Assembly (NCBI GenBank): GCA_027922465.2
Contig: BQMF02000135.1
Span: 558,001 to 622,000, forward strand
Origin: Turritopsis dohrnii
Taxonomy: Eukaryota > Cnidaria > Hydrozoa > Anthoathecata > Oceaniidae
DNA length: 64,000 nt
Direction of reading: 5' to 3'
Below, piece after piece: positions 54,154 to 64,000 of this stretch. The notes below the pieces were generated by a model. The model saw only the letters and a list, made by a program, of their open reading frames with translations. It was not told the origin of the DNA and did no database searches. A program made the position numbers and the translations under genes. Each line of letters begins with the position of its first letter. Within the stretch, counting starts at the first letter, position 1.

Positions 54154-55315
54154 CTACACATGGTCTTACAAAAAATTTTCTTATAAAAAAATATACAACT
54201 CACGCATGTATAATTCTTTTGTCTTTAATAAATTAATTTCTGGTGGCTTATGATTAGACCCTTTTTACACTAACTTATTATTATAACATATTTATTGTTT
54301 ATGCCTGTTTTCCACCAGTGAGATATAAAAAAACACAAGCCTCAAAGAACTTTGTAGTAACTTTTCATAACTTTAATACAATTGCTGCTACCGTTTTGCG
54401 CCATCTGGCTCTTGTTTATTACTCATTCGTCAATAACAATACAAGCAGCATCTGCACTTGCAACAGGTTTCGCGCTTTGTACTGTTGCTTTTACTTTGAG
54501 AAACGATGTCGGCAGTTTTTATTGTTATTGACCTCCTCGAACAAAGATAAGAACACCAGCCACATTATCTGTTTGTTACAGTTAAATTCGTACAGGTTTT
54601 TGATAACTGGCGAAAAATAGATGTTATCCATAAATCTGCTCTTTCCACTTAAAATTTGTATATACACCCAGGCACTGAATTAGGCGTTTCCCTACTTTCG
54701 ATTTTATTAAATTCCTTGCATCCGCAAAATCTCTTTTGAAGCCGTCATCCGCAAAAATTTATTCCGCAAAATATGGCATTTTTGTGTCATTTATCCGCAA
54801 AAATATATTCCGCAAATCATTTTTTCCCTTAAGGTATGCTATCGAAGTGACCAGTTTATTGAATAAAAAAAAAATATCAAATACTTTTGGTAGAGAATCT
54901 TAACTTAAGTTTAAGTTCAACTTTTCTGTTCAAAAGTAATAATCTGATTACTTTCATTATACAATATTTTCCGGAATACACGTAATTAAAAACACATTTA
55001 GTTACCGAGAGCATTGCATAGGTCCCGAGTATTTGAAAAAGAACCATTGTTATCTGAAATTTTTGATGCAGCATAATTTCACTCACTACACACAATATAT
55101 GAATTACAAGTTGCAAAAATGGGGATTGAAAAACATTGTCAACATGAAGTTCAAAAACGTTTAATCATTCAAGGACTCCATGATGGACGAACGATGTAGT
55201 TAAATCTTTCGTAGATCCTCTGGACTTTAAAGATAATTCCACCGATGTCAACGGATGATGATATCCTACGAAATCCTATCATAACCAATCTGAGATGACC
55301 AACAGACACCTTCTA
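54154..55315. other. No gene; right part of the TA element, then 3' flank of COX16
   Basis: To 54834 it is the right arm of the TA-flanked element (TCCGCAAA words). After that, AT-rich sequence that would be downstream of COX16 on the minus strand. Possible polyadenylation signals for that strand: ATTAAA at about 55161 and AATAAA at about 54855. Confidence 0.4.
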
Positions 55316-55417
55316 CTACTTTTTGTAACTTGGAAGAATCTTCAAGGTTTCTTCTTCCCATATTCTGGGACCTCTTATGTTCTCCCAATGATCTAAATCA
55401 ACCTTTCCTTGAACTTC
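55316..55417 (-). CDS. COX16: COX16 last exon
   Basis: The minus-strand acceptor TTATATTTAG is followed by 33 codons and TAG (55316-55318). They encode EVQGKVDLDHWENIRGPRIW and EEETLKILPSYKK. HWENIRGPR-W-E is the signature end of COX16 (human DDWKNIRGPRPWED). Phase 0 joins the GAG|GTAGCT donor of the exon at 56302. The frame would be missed by a length-filtered ORF search. Confidence 0.88.
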   Translation of the reverse strand, partial: EVQGKVDLDHWENIRGPRIWEEETLKILPSYKK

Positions 55418-55806
55418 CTAAATATAAAACGAAACTTTTAAGGACACAAAGAAATTCACTATATCATTATGGTCACCCAGCTGGTGAAATACTGAAACAA
55501 TACGTATAGATATAATACACAGATAGTGAAAAATACCATCTTCACTGCATAATTACTACGAATAAAAGTTTAGTTTTAACCTTTCAATGTTGTACATTAA
55601 AAGGACTTTGTACACAATTCTCAATTCACAAATTATAGAAACAAACTTTTATACTACAGAAAACTTAATCATATCTTACAGAAAACCTTTTTATATACTA
55701 CAAAAGATGCATTTTAATTTACCCTAATTAACATCTTTCAGGTATATCATTCTATTTAAGGGCTTAAAAAAACTTCGCATGGGTTATTTGTGGGAGAAGC
55801 CTTAAA

Positions 55807-56258
55807 CAGTGTTGTTACAGAGATAAGGAAAACAAATTCCCTGACTTTTGCTGTAATTTAGTTGTTTTTCCGTGACTATTGACCTGAAATGTATGTATAT
55901 TTACCCTGACTCTTCATGTTAAAGTATAGTTTCTTCCCTGACCGCCACAAAGCCACTGTACAAAAATATGCTGAGGCGTATTAACTGAATATGGTGTAAA
56001 ATTGACACAGGGAAATACAAACTCAGTTAACCAGCTAACAAGAAAAATATTTCTGAGGAAAATTTTTGGCTACTTCTCCAGGCAGCACAATTGATACATT
56101 GAAGATGTGAAGAGAATGTTAATGGTCCCAATAATATCCCTGACTTTATTGTTTTTTTCCCTAATTTTTTTTAAAAATCCCTGACATTCCCTGACTTTCC
56201 CTGACCATGGTGAAAAAGACCCTTTTCTCCCTGACTTTCCCTGACTGTAACAACCCTG
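55807..56258. mobile_element. hAT-like MITE with 5-bp TSD, in the last COX16 intron
   Basis: Ends CAGTGTTGTTACAG and CTGTAACAACCCTG are inverted repeats flanked by TTAAA at 55802-55806 and 56259-56263. CCCTGACTTT words recur near both ends, the complement of the GTCAGGGAAA words in 4852-5263. It ends 44 bp from the exon's splice donor. Confidence 0.8.
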
Positions 56259-56301
56259 TTAAAGAAGTTTCGTGCTACATCATATTCTTCTTCAAAGCTA
56301 C

Positions 56302-56451
56302 CTCATAAAGAGTTTCCAAAGAGTCGGCATCCTTTGTCTTCAAAAACTTCTTAGCTTCGTCTGCTGTAAGCCTTCTCACTTTTTCTTCTCTCTTTTTGAC
56401 CCTTATATCAGTAAACTCGCTCAGACCATATGATCCCGCCAGCATGAATAT
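56302..56451 (-). CDS. COX16: COX16 internal exon (membrane segment and matrix-side helix)
   Basis: COX16 is a small mitochondrial inner-membrane protein needed for assembly of cytochrome c oxidase (COX2 metallation module). On the minus strand, acceptor TTTCAG, 150 nt (50 codons), donor GAG|GTAGCT. The peptide begins IFMLAGSYGLSEFTDIRVKK and ends KDADSLETLYE. It matches human COX16 ([20 protein letters not shown] ... ISLESEYE) in the end of the transmembrane helix, the GL-EF--IR motif and spacing. Reading through the donor would give a shorter frame ending at 56275, which lacks the conserved WKNIRGPR end. The N-terminal exon (before 'YG-P') was not found to the right and may lie outside the window. 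Confidence 0.88.
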
Positions 56452-57118
56452 CTGAAAGGCAATTGACAAGTGTTAGTTAGATTCTTCATGTGGTTCACTA
56501 AATAATTTAACTTAATACATCGTAAAATTTACAAGCAAAAAGATTTCAAGTAAAAATTTGGCATTTTCATAACATATATTCCTAAACATCCCAGTATTGG
56601 TGAATCATGTATAAGTTTGTTTAATTGTGTAGGACATTTTAGTCAGACAACAATGGTGCAATTGGTGATATAAGAGGATATCCGTACAATGCAACCTGAA
56701 CTTGGAAGGATTTAAATTCTTACAGTCACCACTAACATTCTAACCACTTCTCTAAGGACACCGCCCCTGCCCACCTGTCTCATTAACCTTCTTAATTCCT
56801 TCACACAGGATAGAAAGATTCTATACCAGCAGAAATACTTGACTGCATGGTAAAACATTTCTCCCAGTAAGTGAAATCTTTTGTTGGGCAATTTGGGCCA
56901 AACTTGGACCAAATTTCAAAAGTTCCCCAACACTCATAAAAACTTGCACAAGGCAATTCGGAACAAATTTGGAATAAATTTCTTGGATTTTGATAAAAAT
57001 TTGCACAAAGCACAATAAAAGGTGCTGATTTCGAATTTGACAGCTACTATGTCAATTTTGACCAGAATTAGGCAAAGTTAAGATGACTTTGGGATGTTGA
57101 CAGTGTGATCATGTATTC
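56452..57118. other. COX16 intron; contains a diverged satellite-like unit
   Basis: At about 56885-57060 it has GGGCCAAACTTGGACCAAAT, AAGGTGCTGATTTCGAATTT and GACAG, matching the tandem array at 60455-61205. Otherwise nothing recognised. Confidence 0.45.
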
Positions 57119-57460
57119 AGTTGGAGATTAAAGATACAGACAAGTTAGTTCGAAAGCAACCACAAGTAGAAACCGTCTGTGATAATTATTTTTCTAAATT
57201 GTTTGATTGTCATTCTATTGGGAGGAAACTTTTACATTATTAAAAACACATTACATTAAAAAAATTTTCAATCGCAAAACCTTTGTTATTATTCTTTCGA
57301 AAGACATTTCACTTGTAATGGGTGGAAATGTACCTTTAATTAAATTTTAGTAACTTCTGTCACTTCATCGATAATGTTTTTAGGTTCAACATTACGATGA
57401 TGTAAGAATGTAGGAAGGGACAAATGAAAACATTTTAACGTTGGCTTGATAAAAATTAAC
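57119..57460. repeat. Left arm of a 6.7-kb-spaced inverted repeat
   Basis: AGTAGAAACCGTCTG, TTCTTTCGAAAGACATTTCA and GTAGGAAGGGA reappear in reverse complement at 63853-63490, in reversed order and with similar spacing, at visibly imperfect identity. Non-coding. Confidence 0.7.
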
Positions 57461-57932
57461 ACATCATTTAAACCTGTATTTCTTTTCTCAAATAACATAA
57501 TAGAAAACAAAATCTGCAATAAATTTCTTCAAAAATTTCTTTTCTGCAAAATTATTGACAAATATTGTGGACATAACCTTTTCCGTTCACAAAGTTATGT
57601 CCGCACACAAATGATTTACTGAGATGGTAAAATTCTCTATCTTTTTGGCAATTGGATTTTTAAGCCTTCCAATGCATTAAAAGGAACTAAGTCTGGTGAC
57701 AAATTAATACCAGTTATCGTCCATAGAAAAATTTGTCAAAAGTAAGTGAACATAATATTGTTTCCGTTCACTTTTTTAAGTTATGTCCGCACATTGTTCG
57801 TGTCTGTAGTTTAGCCAGGCAGGTTTGTTTTCATTGTTGAATGTATTTTTACCATATATTAGACTCCTTGAGACACATTCAATGCAAACTTTTAGTTATT
57901 CTGACACTTTTAGTTATGCTGACATTTTTTGC
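57461..57932. other. GTTATGTCCGCA-containing region
   Basis: GTTATGTCCGCACA occurs at about 57593 and 57780, with an inverse TGTGGACATAAC at 57563. Related words recur at 59487 and 59805 (GTTATGTCCGC, GTTACGTCCGC), on the other side of the TTAA element. They probably mark the ends of an older element. Confidence 0.45.
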
Positions 57933-57936
57933 TTAA

Positions 57937-59449
57937 GGTTACTGTAAAGGAAAAAATTGGTAAAAATCACATTTTCTGATTTTTTGATATTATTATAGAG
58001 CGGAGCTTAATTTTCCATATGCAATAAATCTTTTTTGTCAAAAGTGTTTTTATTTCCCAAAATACGAGGAAAAACCGTTTTTGAGAGAAAATTCTGCAGG
58101 AGGATTTTAAATAAAACATGTAAACATTGATCCTCACCTTCAGTATGCATTATTAGAATGAATGAACTTTGTAGTTAGAAGCTTATCATCGTGTTTCTTA
58201 TTGAACAAACAAATCAAATACACGTTTTTTTTTTTATAAGAAAAATTTTTATAAGAAAATGAGGCTCAAAAACCTCAAAACCTTAAGAAAATCTTAAGAA
58301 AATGCCGAGCCTCAGTTTTCCAGAAATCACATTTTTTTAAACATCAGCTTTTAGGTCGTATTGAGTTTCGGTAGGGAAAAAACGGTTAACTTTGGCATTT
58401 TGACGTCATTCTAATGGATATAATCTAAAGTAACATAAGTTTCATAAAACAGCAAAACTGAAAAGAATTCCGCAGAAAATCGTATTGCTATTTGGAGGAA
58501 AAAGTGATTTTTTTCTCCAAAATTGATGTTTCTACTGCTTATGATTAAAGCAAAGTCTTAACAAAAGGAAATTCAGAGTGGAAAAGTTAAGAAAACATTA
58601 AGAAAATCTCAGCCTCATTTGGTCAAAAACCTTAAGAAAATCGAGGCTCGGGCCAAAAAGTGACTTTCTTATAAAAAAAAAACGTGCATTAGTATTAAAA
58701 ATTTTACGCCATGAACAGACAACGCTATCGAAAAAACGCATTTACTGCCAGTAGAAAAAGAAAACGAAAAATGTTTTTTCTTTTCCATTGAGTTAATCTA
58801 ATTAGTCATTGCCATTAGATTGTTGAGAAAGAAAATTTATAACAATAGAGCACCATTCCGCATGTTTGTTTATCATGCTGAAAGTTTCCAGCTGAGTAAT
58901 TTTTTAAAACCGCGTTTTCTCAAAATTAAATTTATGTAAAAATTCTACCAATAAGGAGTTCCTGTGACACGAATATTTATCGAATTGCTAAAATAATTAT
59001 ACCCACGTGATCACAACAGACTGTAGAACAAAACCGTGTCACAGTTTTTGAAATAATTATGCCAATCAAAAATAAATCGTTGCTTTAGCTTTGGAGTTAG
59101 CATAATTATGTTACTTAAAACTTCTTTCATTATAACTTTTGAAAGACTTAATTATTTAAAAAACGCTGACACGGTTTTTGAGTTCGATCTTTTGAGAACA
59201 TGATGCAATAATCTTTAGAAAGAAATTTCAAAAATCTGTGTCACAGGAACTTGTCAAACACAACTACAAACTTTTTTGTTTTCAGCTCAAATTTCCAAAA
59301 AATGATTAATTTACCTTTTTGCAAATTAGACTATCTTTTAGAGGAAAAACAGAGCTTTTCAGAAATATATACTTTTATATAATAATTGTTTAAAACTTGG
59401 GAGTTATTGTGTAAAAACCAAAGGTGTGCATTTTTCCTTTACAGTAACC
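57937..59449. mobile_element. TTAA-flanked DNA transposon (1.5 kb, non-autonomous)
   Basis: Exact inverted ends GGTTACTGTAAAGGAAAAA and TTTTTCCTTTACAGTAACC are flanked by TTAA at 57933-57936 and 59450-59453. TTAA duplications are typical of piggyBac and Kolobok groups. No transposase. A MITE (58222-58685) is nested inside. Confidence 0.8.
58222..58685. mobile_element. Nested MITE with TTAAGAAAA/GAGGCTC words
   Basis: ACG plus a T run plus ATAAGAAA on the left mirrors TTTCTTATAAAAAAAAAACG on the right. CTTAAGAAAATC and GAGGCTC recur inside near each end, as in the element at 10224-10522. Confidence 0.6.
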
Positions 59450-59453
59450 TTAA

Positions 59454-60454
59454 GAAAATACAGCTAAAAGAATATACAAGAAATCAGTTATGTCCGCTAC
59501 AAATGGTAATGTCAGCAACCAAACATAGACTTTTTTCAAAGGTACTGATGATGTTTCAGATACTTTTGATCAAATATTGGTCACAATGTCAATTTAAGTT
59601 GGTAGGAGCACAAAAATGTCAGTGTTGGCATGTTCTTCTTTGAATCTGACCTGTTATGTTCTATTTTCAGCTGCGGACATATTGTATGACAAAATTAGTT
59701 TTAATTGGTTTAAAAGATACTTTTACGATGTTTTGAGTTCGGTAAAATCCATTTACAAATCACCAAAGTTCATCAATTTAAAAATCATCGATTAAAAAAA
59801 TGGAGTTACGTCCGCAACCTGACATCTTCAAGTTTTACTTGATGTATTTACACAAAAATTGTTTTGATTAAACCAAAGTTTAATTGGTTCAACTGCTCCA
59901 TTAATCAAGCAAAAATTGTTCATTAAGTTTTGGTTAAATTAAATTAAATTGTGTTTTTCTGAAAAAATAACATGGTGTGGCTTGCTTTTAACAAATAAAT
60001 TGATTGGGGAACATTCTTTATAAGCCTAATGTGTACCACTAGAATACCAATATTTTTTCTTAATTTTCTCAATTTCTTATGTTCTGATAGCATTTCGAGG
60101 GACACATTGTTACAATTAAGCTGTGATATTTATATGGTTTCAAAAATTTAAAGATACATACTTAAAGATTATGCAGAAGATTCCTTTATAATTAAAAGTT
60201 TATTTTTTGTCATTTTTGACATCAATTTTGGGTAGCAATAGCGTACTCACGCTCATAATTGAAAAATGTATAAAAAACACGAGGATCATTCCATGTCAAA
60301 TGAGAAAGGCCATGTTTAAGTATCAAGCTTAAGTATCTATATCTGTCACAGTTTTTCGTCGTTTTCGGAAAGTCCGTTCGGATTTCGGATTGTTTGTTTA
60401 TTCAGAATATAGTTAATGACTGACCTACGCTAGGAACTTAGGACAGGTTTGACT
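59454..60454. other. AT-rich, no gene recognised
   Basis: Contains GTTATGTCCGC-type words at 59487 and 59805. No coding signal. Confidence 0.4.
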
Positions 60455-61205
60455 AAAATTGGACAATTTAGACAGGGTGCTGATTTAGAAGTTGACGGTC
60501 ATTTTGTCAGACTTGACTAAAATTGGACAATTTGGACCAAATTTCGAAAGTTCTTCAAATTTCATGAAATTTTGCATGGATTACATTTGAAAGGTGCTGA
60601 TTTCAAATTCGACAGTCATTTTGTCAGAATTGACTAAAATTGGACAATTTGGGCCAAATTTGGACCAAATTTAGAAAGTTCTTCAAATTTCATGAAATTT
60701 TGCATGGATTACATTTGAAGGTGCTGATTTCAATTCTGGCAATCATTTTATCAGATTTGACAAAAATTGGACAATTTGGGCCAAATTTGGACCAAATTTC
60801 GAAAGTTCTTCAAATTTCATGAAATTTTGCATGGATTACATTTGAAAGGTGCTGATTTCAAATTTGACAGTCATTTCGTCAGAATTGACTAAAATTGGAC
60901 AATTTGGGCCAAATTTGGACCAAATTTCGAAAGTTCTTCAAATTTCATGAAATTTTGCATGGATTACACTTGAAAGGTGCTGATTTCAAATTTGACGGTC
61001 ATTTTGTCAGAATTGACTAAAATTGGAAAATTTGGGCCAAATTTGGACCAAATTTCGAAAGTTCTTCAAATTTCATGAAATTTTGCATGGATTACATTTG
61101 AAAGGTGCTGCTTTCGAATTTGACAGTCATTTTGTCAGATTTGACTAAAATTGGTTGATTTGGGCCAAATTTAGCCCAAATTTCGAAAATTCTTCAAATT
61201 TCATG
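60455..61205. repeat. ~127-bp tandem repeat (about six units)
   Basis: GGTGCTGATTTCAAATTYGACAG...GACTAAAATTGGACAATTTGGGCCAAATTTGG...TTCATGAAATTTTGCATGGATTACA repeats head to tail. Phase markers (GGTGCTGATTT or GGTGCTGCTTT) are at about 60477, 60593, 60720, 60847, 60976 and 61106. First and last units are incomplete. Open frames across it are by-products. Confidence 0.85.
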
Positions 61206-62450
61206 AATAAACATCATGCGTAAGATATTGGTGAACTGTTTTTCTGGCCCCGAAACATCATAGTGAATTGCAAAGCTGTCAAGGTTAAGTTAAATAAGTT
61301 AAAGAAGGGAGTAATTTGATGAATTTCAGACTGTATCAAATTATTAGTCAGTGTACAAGTCATTCAGATATCTTGAAAATTAGCCTAAAGCAATTTTCTC
61401 AAGGTGATGCGGAAATTGTTCAAGCCTAATGGCTTCTAGTTTGTGGTTGATTTCACATGGAATGGAATTATTCATAATATTTTATGATGAATATATGCGC
61501 AACAAATTAATTATTTACGAATAATTTAACAAGAAAGCGCTTTATGTGCTTATATTTATAGAAGTTCGTCAATGTTAGCGATAAATTTAGCGCTACTTCT
61601 CGATGCGAGCGCTATTATCACTTGTAGTGATTTTCCTTTGAATCGTCACATATAATAATTTAAAATAACGGCATATATATTTGATGTGTTCTCCGGCTAT
61701 GTATGGTACTAGAATATAACGAAAACTTGCTGCATGACATATTCAGGTGATAAGTGATGCTAAACTAATATAAAATTTCCATCGGCCTTAGGTTTATAGG
61801 GTTTAGTACAGGAGAAATAGTCAAAAACCTATCAAAACCCGGAAAAAAATACTATAAAGCTATAACATTGCACAGTTGTTCTTTATTAGTTGTTTAACAT
61901 TCCCAATCTACATCATGTATAGTGTAGTGTTGTAATCAAACAAACAATAAAAACCTTTGAAATCATCATGATGACATCAGACTCAATTATCTACAAAGTG
62001 ATACATTTTGAAATGCTGGTGTATGCAACTTTTTTGCTCAGCATAAAATTATCTTCCAAATGATATATAGAAGATATAACTTTGCGGAAGTTCAAAAACT
62101 CACTGAAACTGATGACATCATCATACACACTTTGAGCTCAAATATCGACGAAACGGTACATTTTCAAAGGTTGTCGTAACCAAGTTTTTTGTTCAGCATG
62201 AAATTATCTTTTGAATGATATATAAAACTAACAATTTTGACAACATCAAAATTTTGGTCAAATTTGTCTTTTGGACCAAATTTGAATTGACCCAAAAACA
62301 GGTTTCCCATTGGCAAATTGATGGGGCTTTTTTTTGGTGGAAGTATAAGTATTATAGAACAACTATGCAAAGTTTTAGCTCTATAGTATTTTTTTCCGGG
62401 TGTATACCTAATTCTACTCTACTAGTTTTACAGTCAAGGACAACCGTAAA
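61206..62450. other. AT-rich, no gene recognised
   Basis: Short similarity: TTCGTCAATGTTAGC...CTACTTCTCGATGC at 61566-61602 also occurs at about 3655-3688. A TTTTGGACCAAATTTG word at 62269 recalls the 127-bp repeat. Confidence 0.4.
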
Positions 62451-62862
62451 TAGCAGGATCCCGTAATTACGCGATACATCCCGCAATTACAGGAATTTTG
62501 TTTGTTTTGAATCTACGGTGAACACACTTCCCCTGCAAGACTTGGAACTTTTTTGACATTTTAATGCGACGATGTGTGACCTTTCCGCGGCAACTTTTTG
62601 CAGAATCAATAATTTTCTTGCTGTGGTAAATTAAAATGGCGAATACTCAGGATCTGTTAATGTTACGAGTTTCAAATAGCTGGTCATAAGACCACTGATC
62701 ATGGCTTATGCAACCACAAGTTCCTTTAAATCTGCCATTGTCACATCTAATTGGGCTGATTTTTTGTGTTCATGTAATTACAGTATGCACACCATTATGG
62801 TCATCGCGTAATTACAGTACAGTAAGTACAATTCACATCACGTTATTACGGAATCCTGCTAT
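62451..62862. mobile_element. Putative MITE with GTAATTACG words
   Basis: TAGCAGGATCCCGTAATTAC on the left mirrors CGTTATTACGGAATCCTGCTA on the right. CGTAATTAC occurs several times inside. The boundary and target duplication are uncertain. Confidence 0.5.
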
Positions 62863-63084
62863 TCTGTCTATGTTCCTAATTACGGACAGCCTTCATTCTT
62901 ACGGACATCGATCAAAACATAATTCCAAGCGTCTGTAAATTAAAAACACGACACATCCTGTGTATGTACTGTCAAACTGTAATAAAACAAACTTATATGT
63001 GACGTTCCAGGGGACTTTGATAACAAACGATATTAACCATAATCATTAACGATAATATTGTTAATAAAACAATAGAATTAGCGA

Positions 63085-63240
63085 TATTATCCCTAATAAT
63101 TATCGTTGCGTTATTATAGTTATTATCCTTATCGTTAATATCGTTATTATCGTTAATATCGTTATTATCGCTATTATCGTTAATATCATAATTATAGTAA
63201 GAAAATAACTATATTTTTTATATTAACGATAATAACATTA
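63085..63240. repeat. (TTATCGTTAATATCG)n microsatellite
   Basis: Imperfect alternation of TTATCG and TTAATATCG on one strand, with AACGATAAT inversions at both ends, so the tract can fold on itself. Confidence 0.7.
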
Positions 63241-63479
63241 ATATTAAACATGTGATCATTTTATTTTTGACAAGGAAACCATTTCGCATATATTAATCTT
63301 TCTTTCACCTGATTACGGTGTAAGAAATTCAATATTTTAGAATTACCCTCAAGTAAAGTTTTAGAGCCCTGTGTAAACACAACTTTCAGACAACCTTTCA
63401 CATAAACTTCATAACAAACTGAAGGAAACAGGTAATATTATATTTATATAAACGAAGGTGAGTATTTCAAAAGAGAACT

Positions 63480-63853
63480 TTTGCAACTCGTCAAGCCGAC
63501 GTTAAAATGTTTTCATTCATCCCTTCCTACATTCGTCCTTCATCCCAATATTGAACCTGAAAACATTATCGACGAAATGACAGAAATCAATGATCACTGA
63601 AAACGTTGCAATCAATTTAATTAAGGGTACATCTTTACCCAGTGCAAGTGAAATGTCTTTCGAAAGAATAAAGGGTTTTTTTCATATCAAAAAAAACTTT
63701 AATGTAACGTGTCTTTAATAATGTAAAGTTTTTTTCCCAAGAGCTTTAGAATAGCACCGGTCGAACAATTCAGAAAGAAAGAATTGTAGCAGACGGTTTC
63801 TACTCGTGCCTGCTTTCGAACTACTTCTGTATCTTTTTTAATCTCCAAATGAA
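63480..63853. repeat. Right arm of the 6.7-kb-spaced inverted repeat
   Basis: Reverse complement matches 57119-57460 with several shared 15-25-base words in the same order. The two arms could be terminal repeats of one large element or two opposite copies of a smaller one. Confidence 0.7.
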
Positions 63854-64000
63854 TATAAGAACCAGCTAATTAAGTTCAATTTAATACACAAACGGGTGCT
63901 ACCTGTAAATGTACATTTCAAAATAATACATTACCAAATCGAATAACACGGTATTTTAAAGTGACTTTTCAGATTTGTGCCGAAGGTACTGAAATAACAA

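Larger units (their letters stand above)
51651..54834. mobile_element. TA-flanked element, TIR CCTTAAGGGAA, TTTGCGGAA words
   Basis: Ends CCTTAAGGGAAGAAATTG and TCATTTTTTCCCTTAAGG are flanked by TA at 51649-51650 and 54835-54836. TTTGCGGA/TCCGCAAA recurs near both ends. It split the LINE reverse transcriptase and itself hosts the foldback element. No transposase. Confidence 0.7.

Noticed and set aside
56275..56469. 64-residue minus-strand ORF ending EVALKKNMM as the complete small protein
   Set aside because: It reads through a good donor (GAG|GTAGCT). Splicing there to 55417 gives the conserved COX16 end, and the leader part (MSIAFQ) is intronic.
60455..61205. ORFs within the 127-bp repeat
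   Set aside because: Frames repeat with the unit and encode nothing recognisable; they are by-products of the tandem repeat.
62708..62938. 76-residue ORF
   Set aside because: It spans GTAATTAC repeats and the end of a putative MITE; no conserved pattern.

Overview
This is a window of AT-rich animal nuclear DNA. It has spliceosomal GT-AG introns, two conserved eukaryotic genes, and a very dense, nested load of transposable elements. The mix points to an early-branching invertebrate, most probably a cnidarian: a zinc-ribbon Mutator-like transposase, Helitrons, hAT elements with 5-bp target duplications, restriction-like-endonuclease (RLE) retrotransposons, and a PIN-like 'SNDTDV/TGCD' protein family I know from cnidarians. 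The species cannot be named from what I see.

Layout. 1-791 is the 3' end of a non-LTR retrotransposon. 1207-12596 (+) is the complete seven-exon gene for translation elongation factor 1 gamma (EEF1G, 436 aa); its introns 2, 3, 4 and 6 hold many transposons. From intron 4 onward the locus is tandemly duplicated. Copy 1 is about 10857-23508 and copy 2 about 23509-46114, so EEF1G exons 5-7 occur a second time at 23667-25251 without promoter or exons 1-4. Both copies carry a pogo-type transposase remnant, a broken PIN-like gene and a non-LTR retrotransposon. They differ by private insertions: copy 1 has a 2.8-kb Mutator-like element and a 0.54-kb TA-flanked element.

Copy 2 alone keeps 27747-42256, a nest that reads as follows. 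Two head-to-tail Helitrons (27634-31150 and 31151-41807) abut exactly. The first is split by an RLE retrotransposon (27914-30707, minus strand, 15-bp target duplication). The second is split by another RLE retrotransposon (about 31219-41405, plus strand, 35-A tail). The latter contains an array of four Helitron copies joined end to end with no spacer (31268-34309), a 2.7-kb hAT element (35957-38672) with a MITE inside it, and a further Helitron (40760-41317). Copy 1 lost this block through a deletion whose ends share TTTTCA.

47-64 kb holds the end of the copy-2 LINE, two tRNA-Asn-like pseudogenes, a degenerate 4-kb inverted-repeat region, and a foldback-type transposon (52436-54144, exact 9-bp target duplication). 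That transposon sits inside a TA-flanked element, which itself sits inside an old reverse transcriptase. Two exons of COX16 lie on the minus strand (55316-55417 and 56302-56451), with its N-terminal exon not found. A TTAA-flanked element, a ~127-bp satellite-like tandem array and a 6.7-kb-spaced inverted repeat follow. EEF1G and COX16 are the only host genes I can support; nearly everything else is mobile DNA or its debris.
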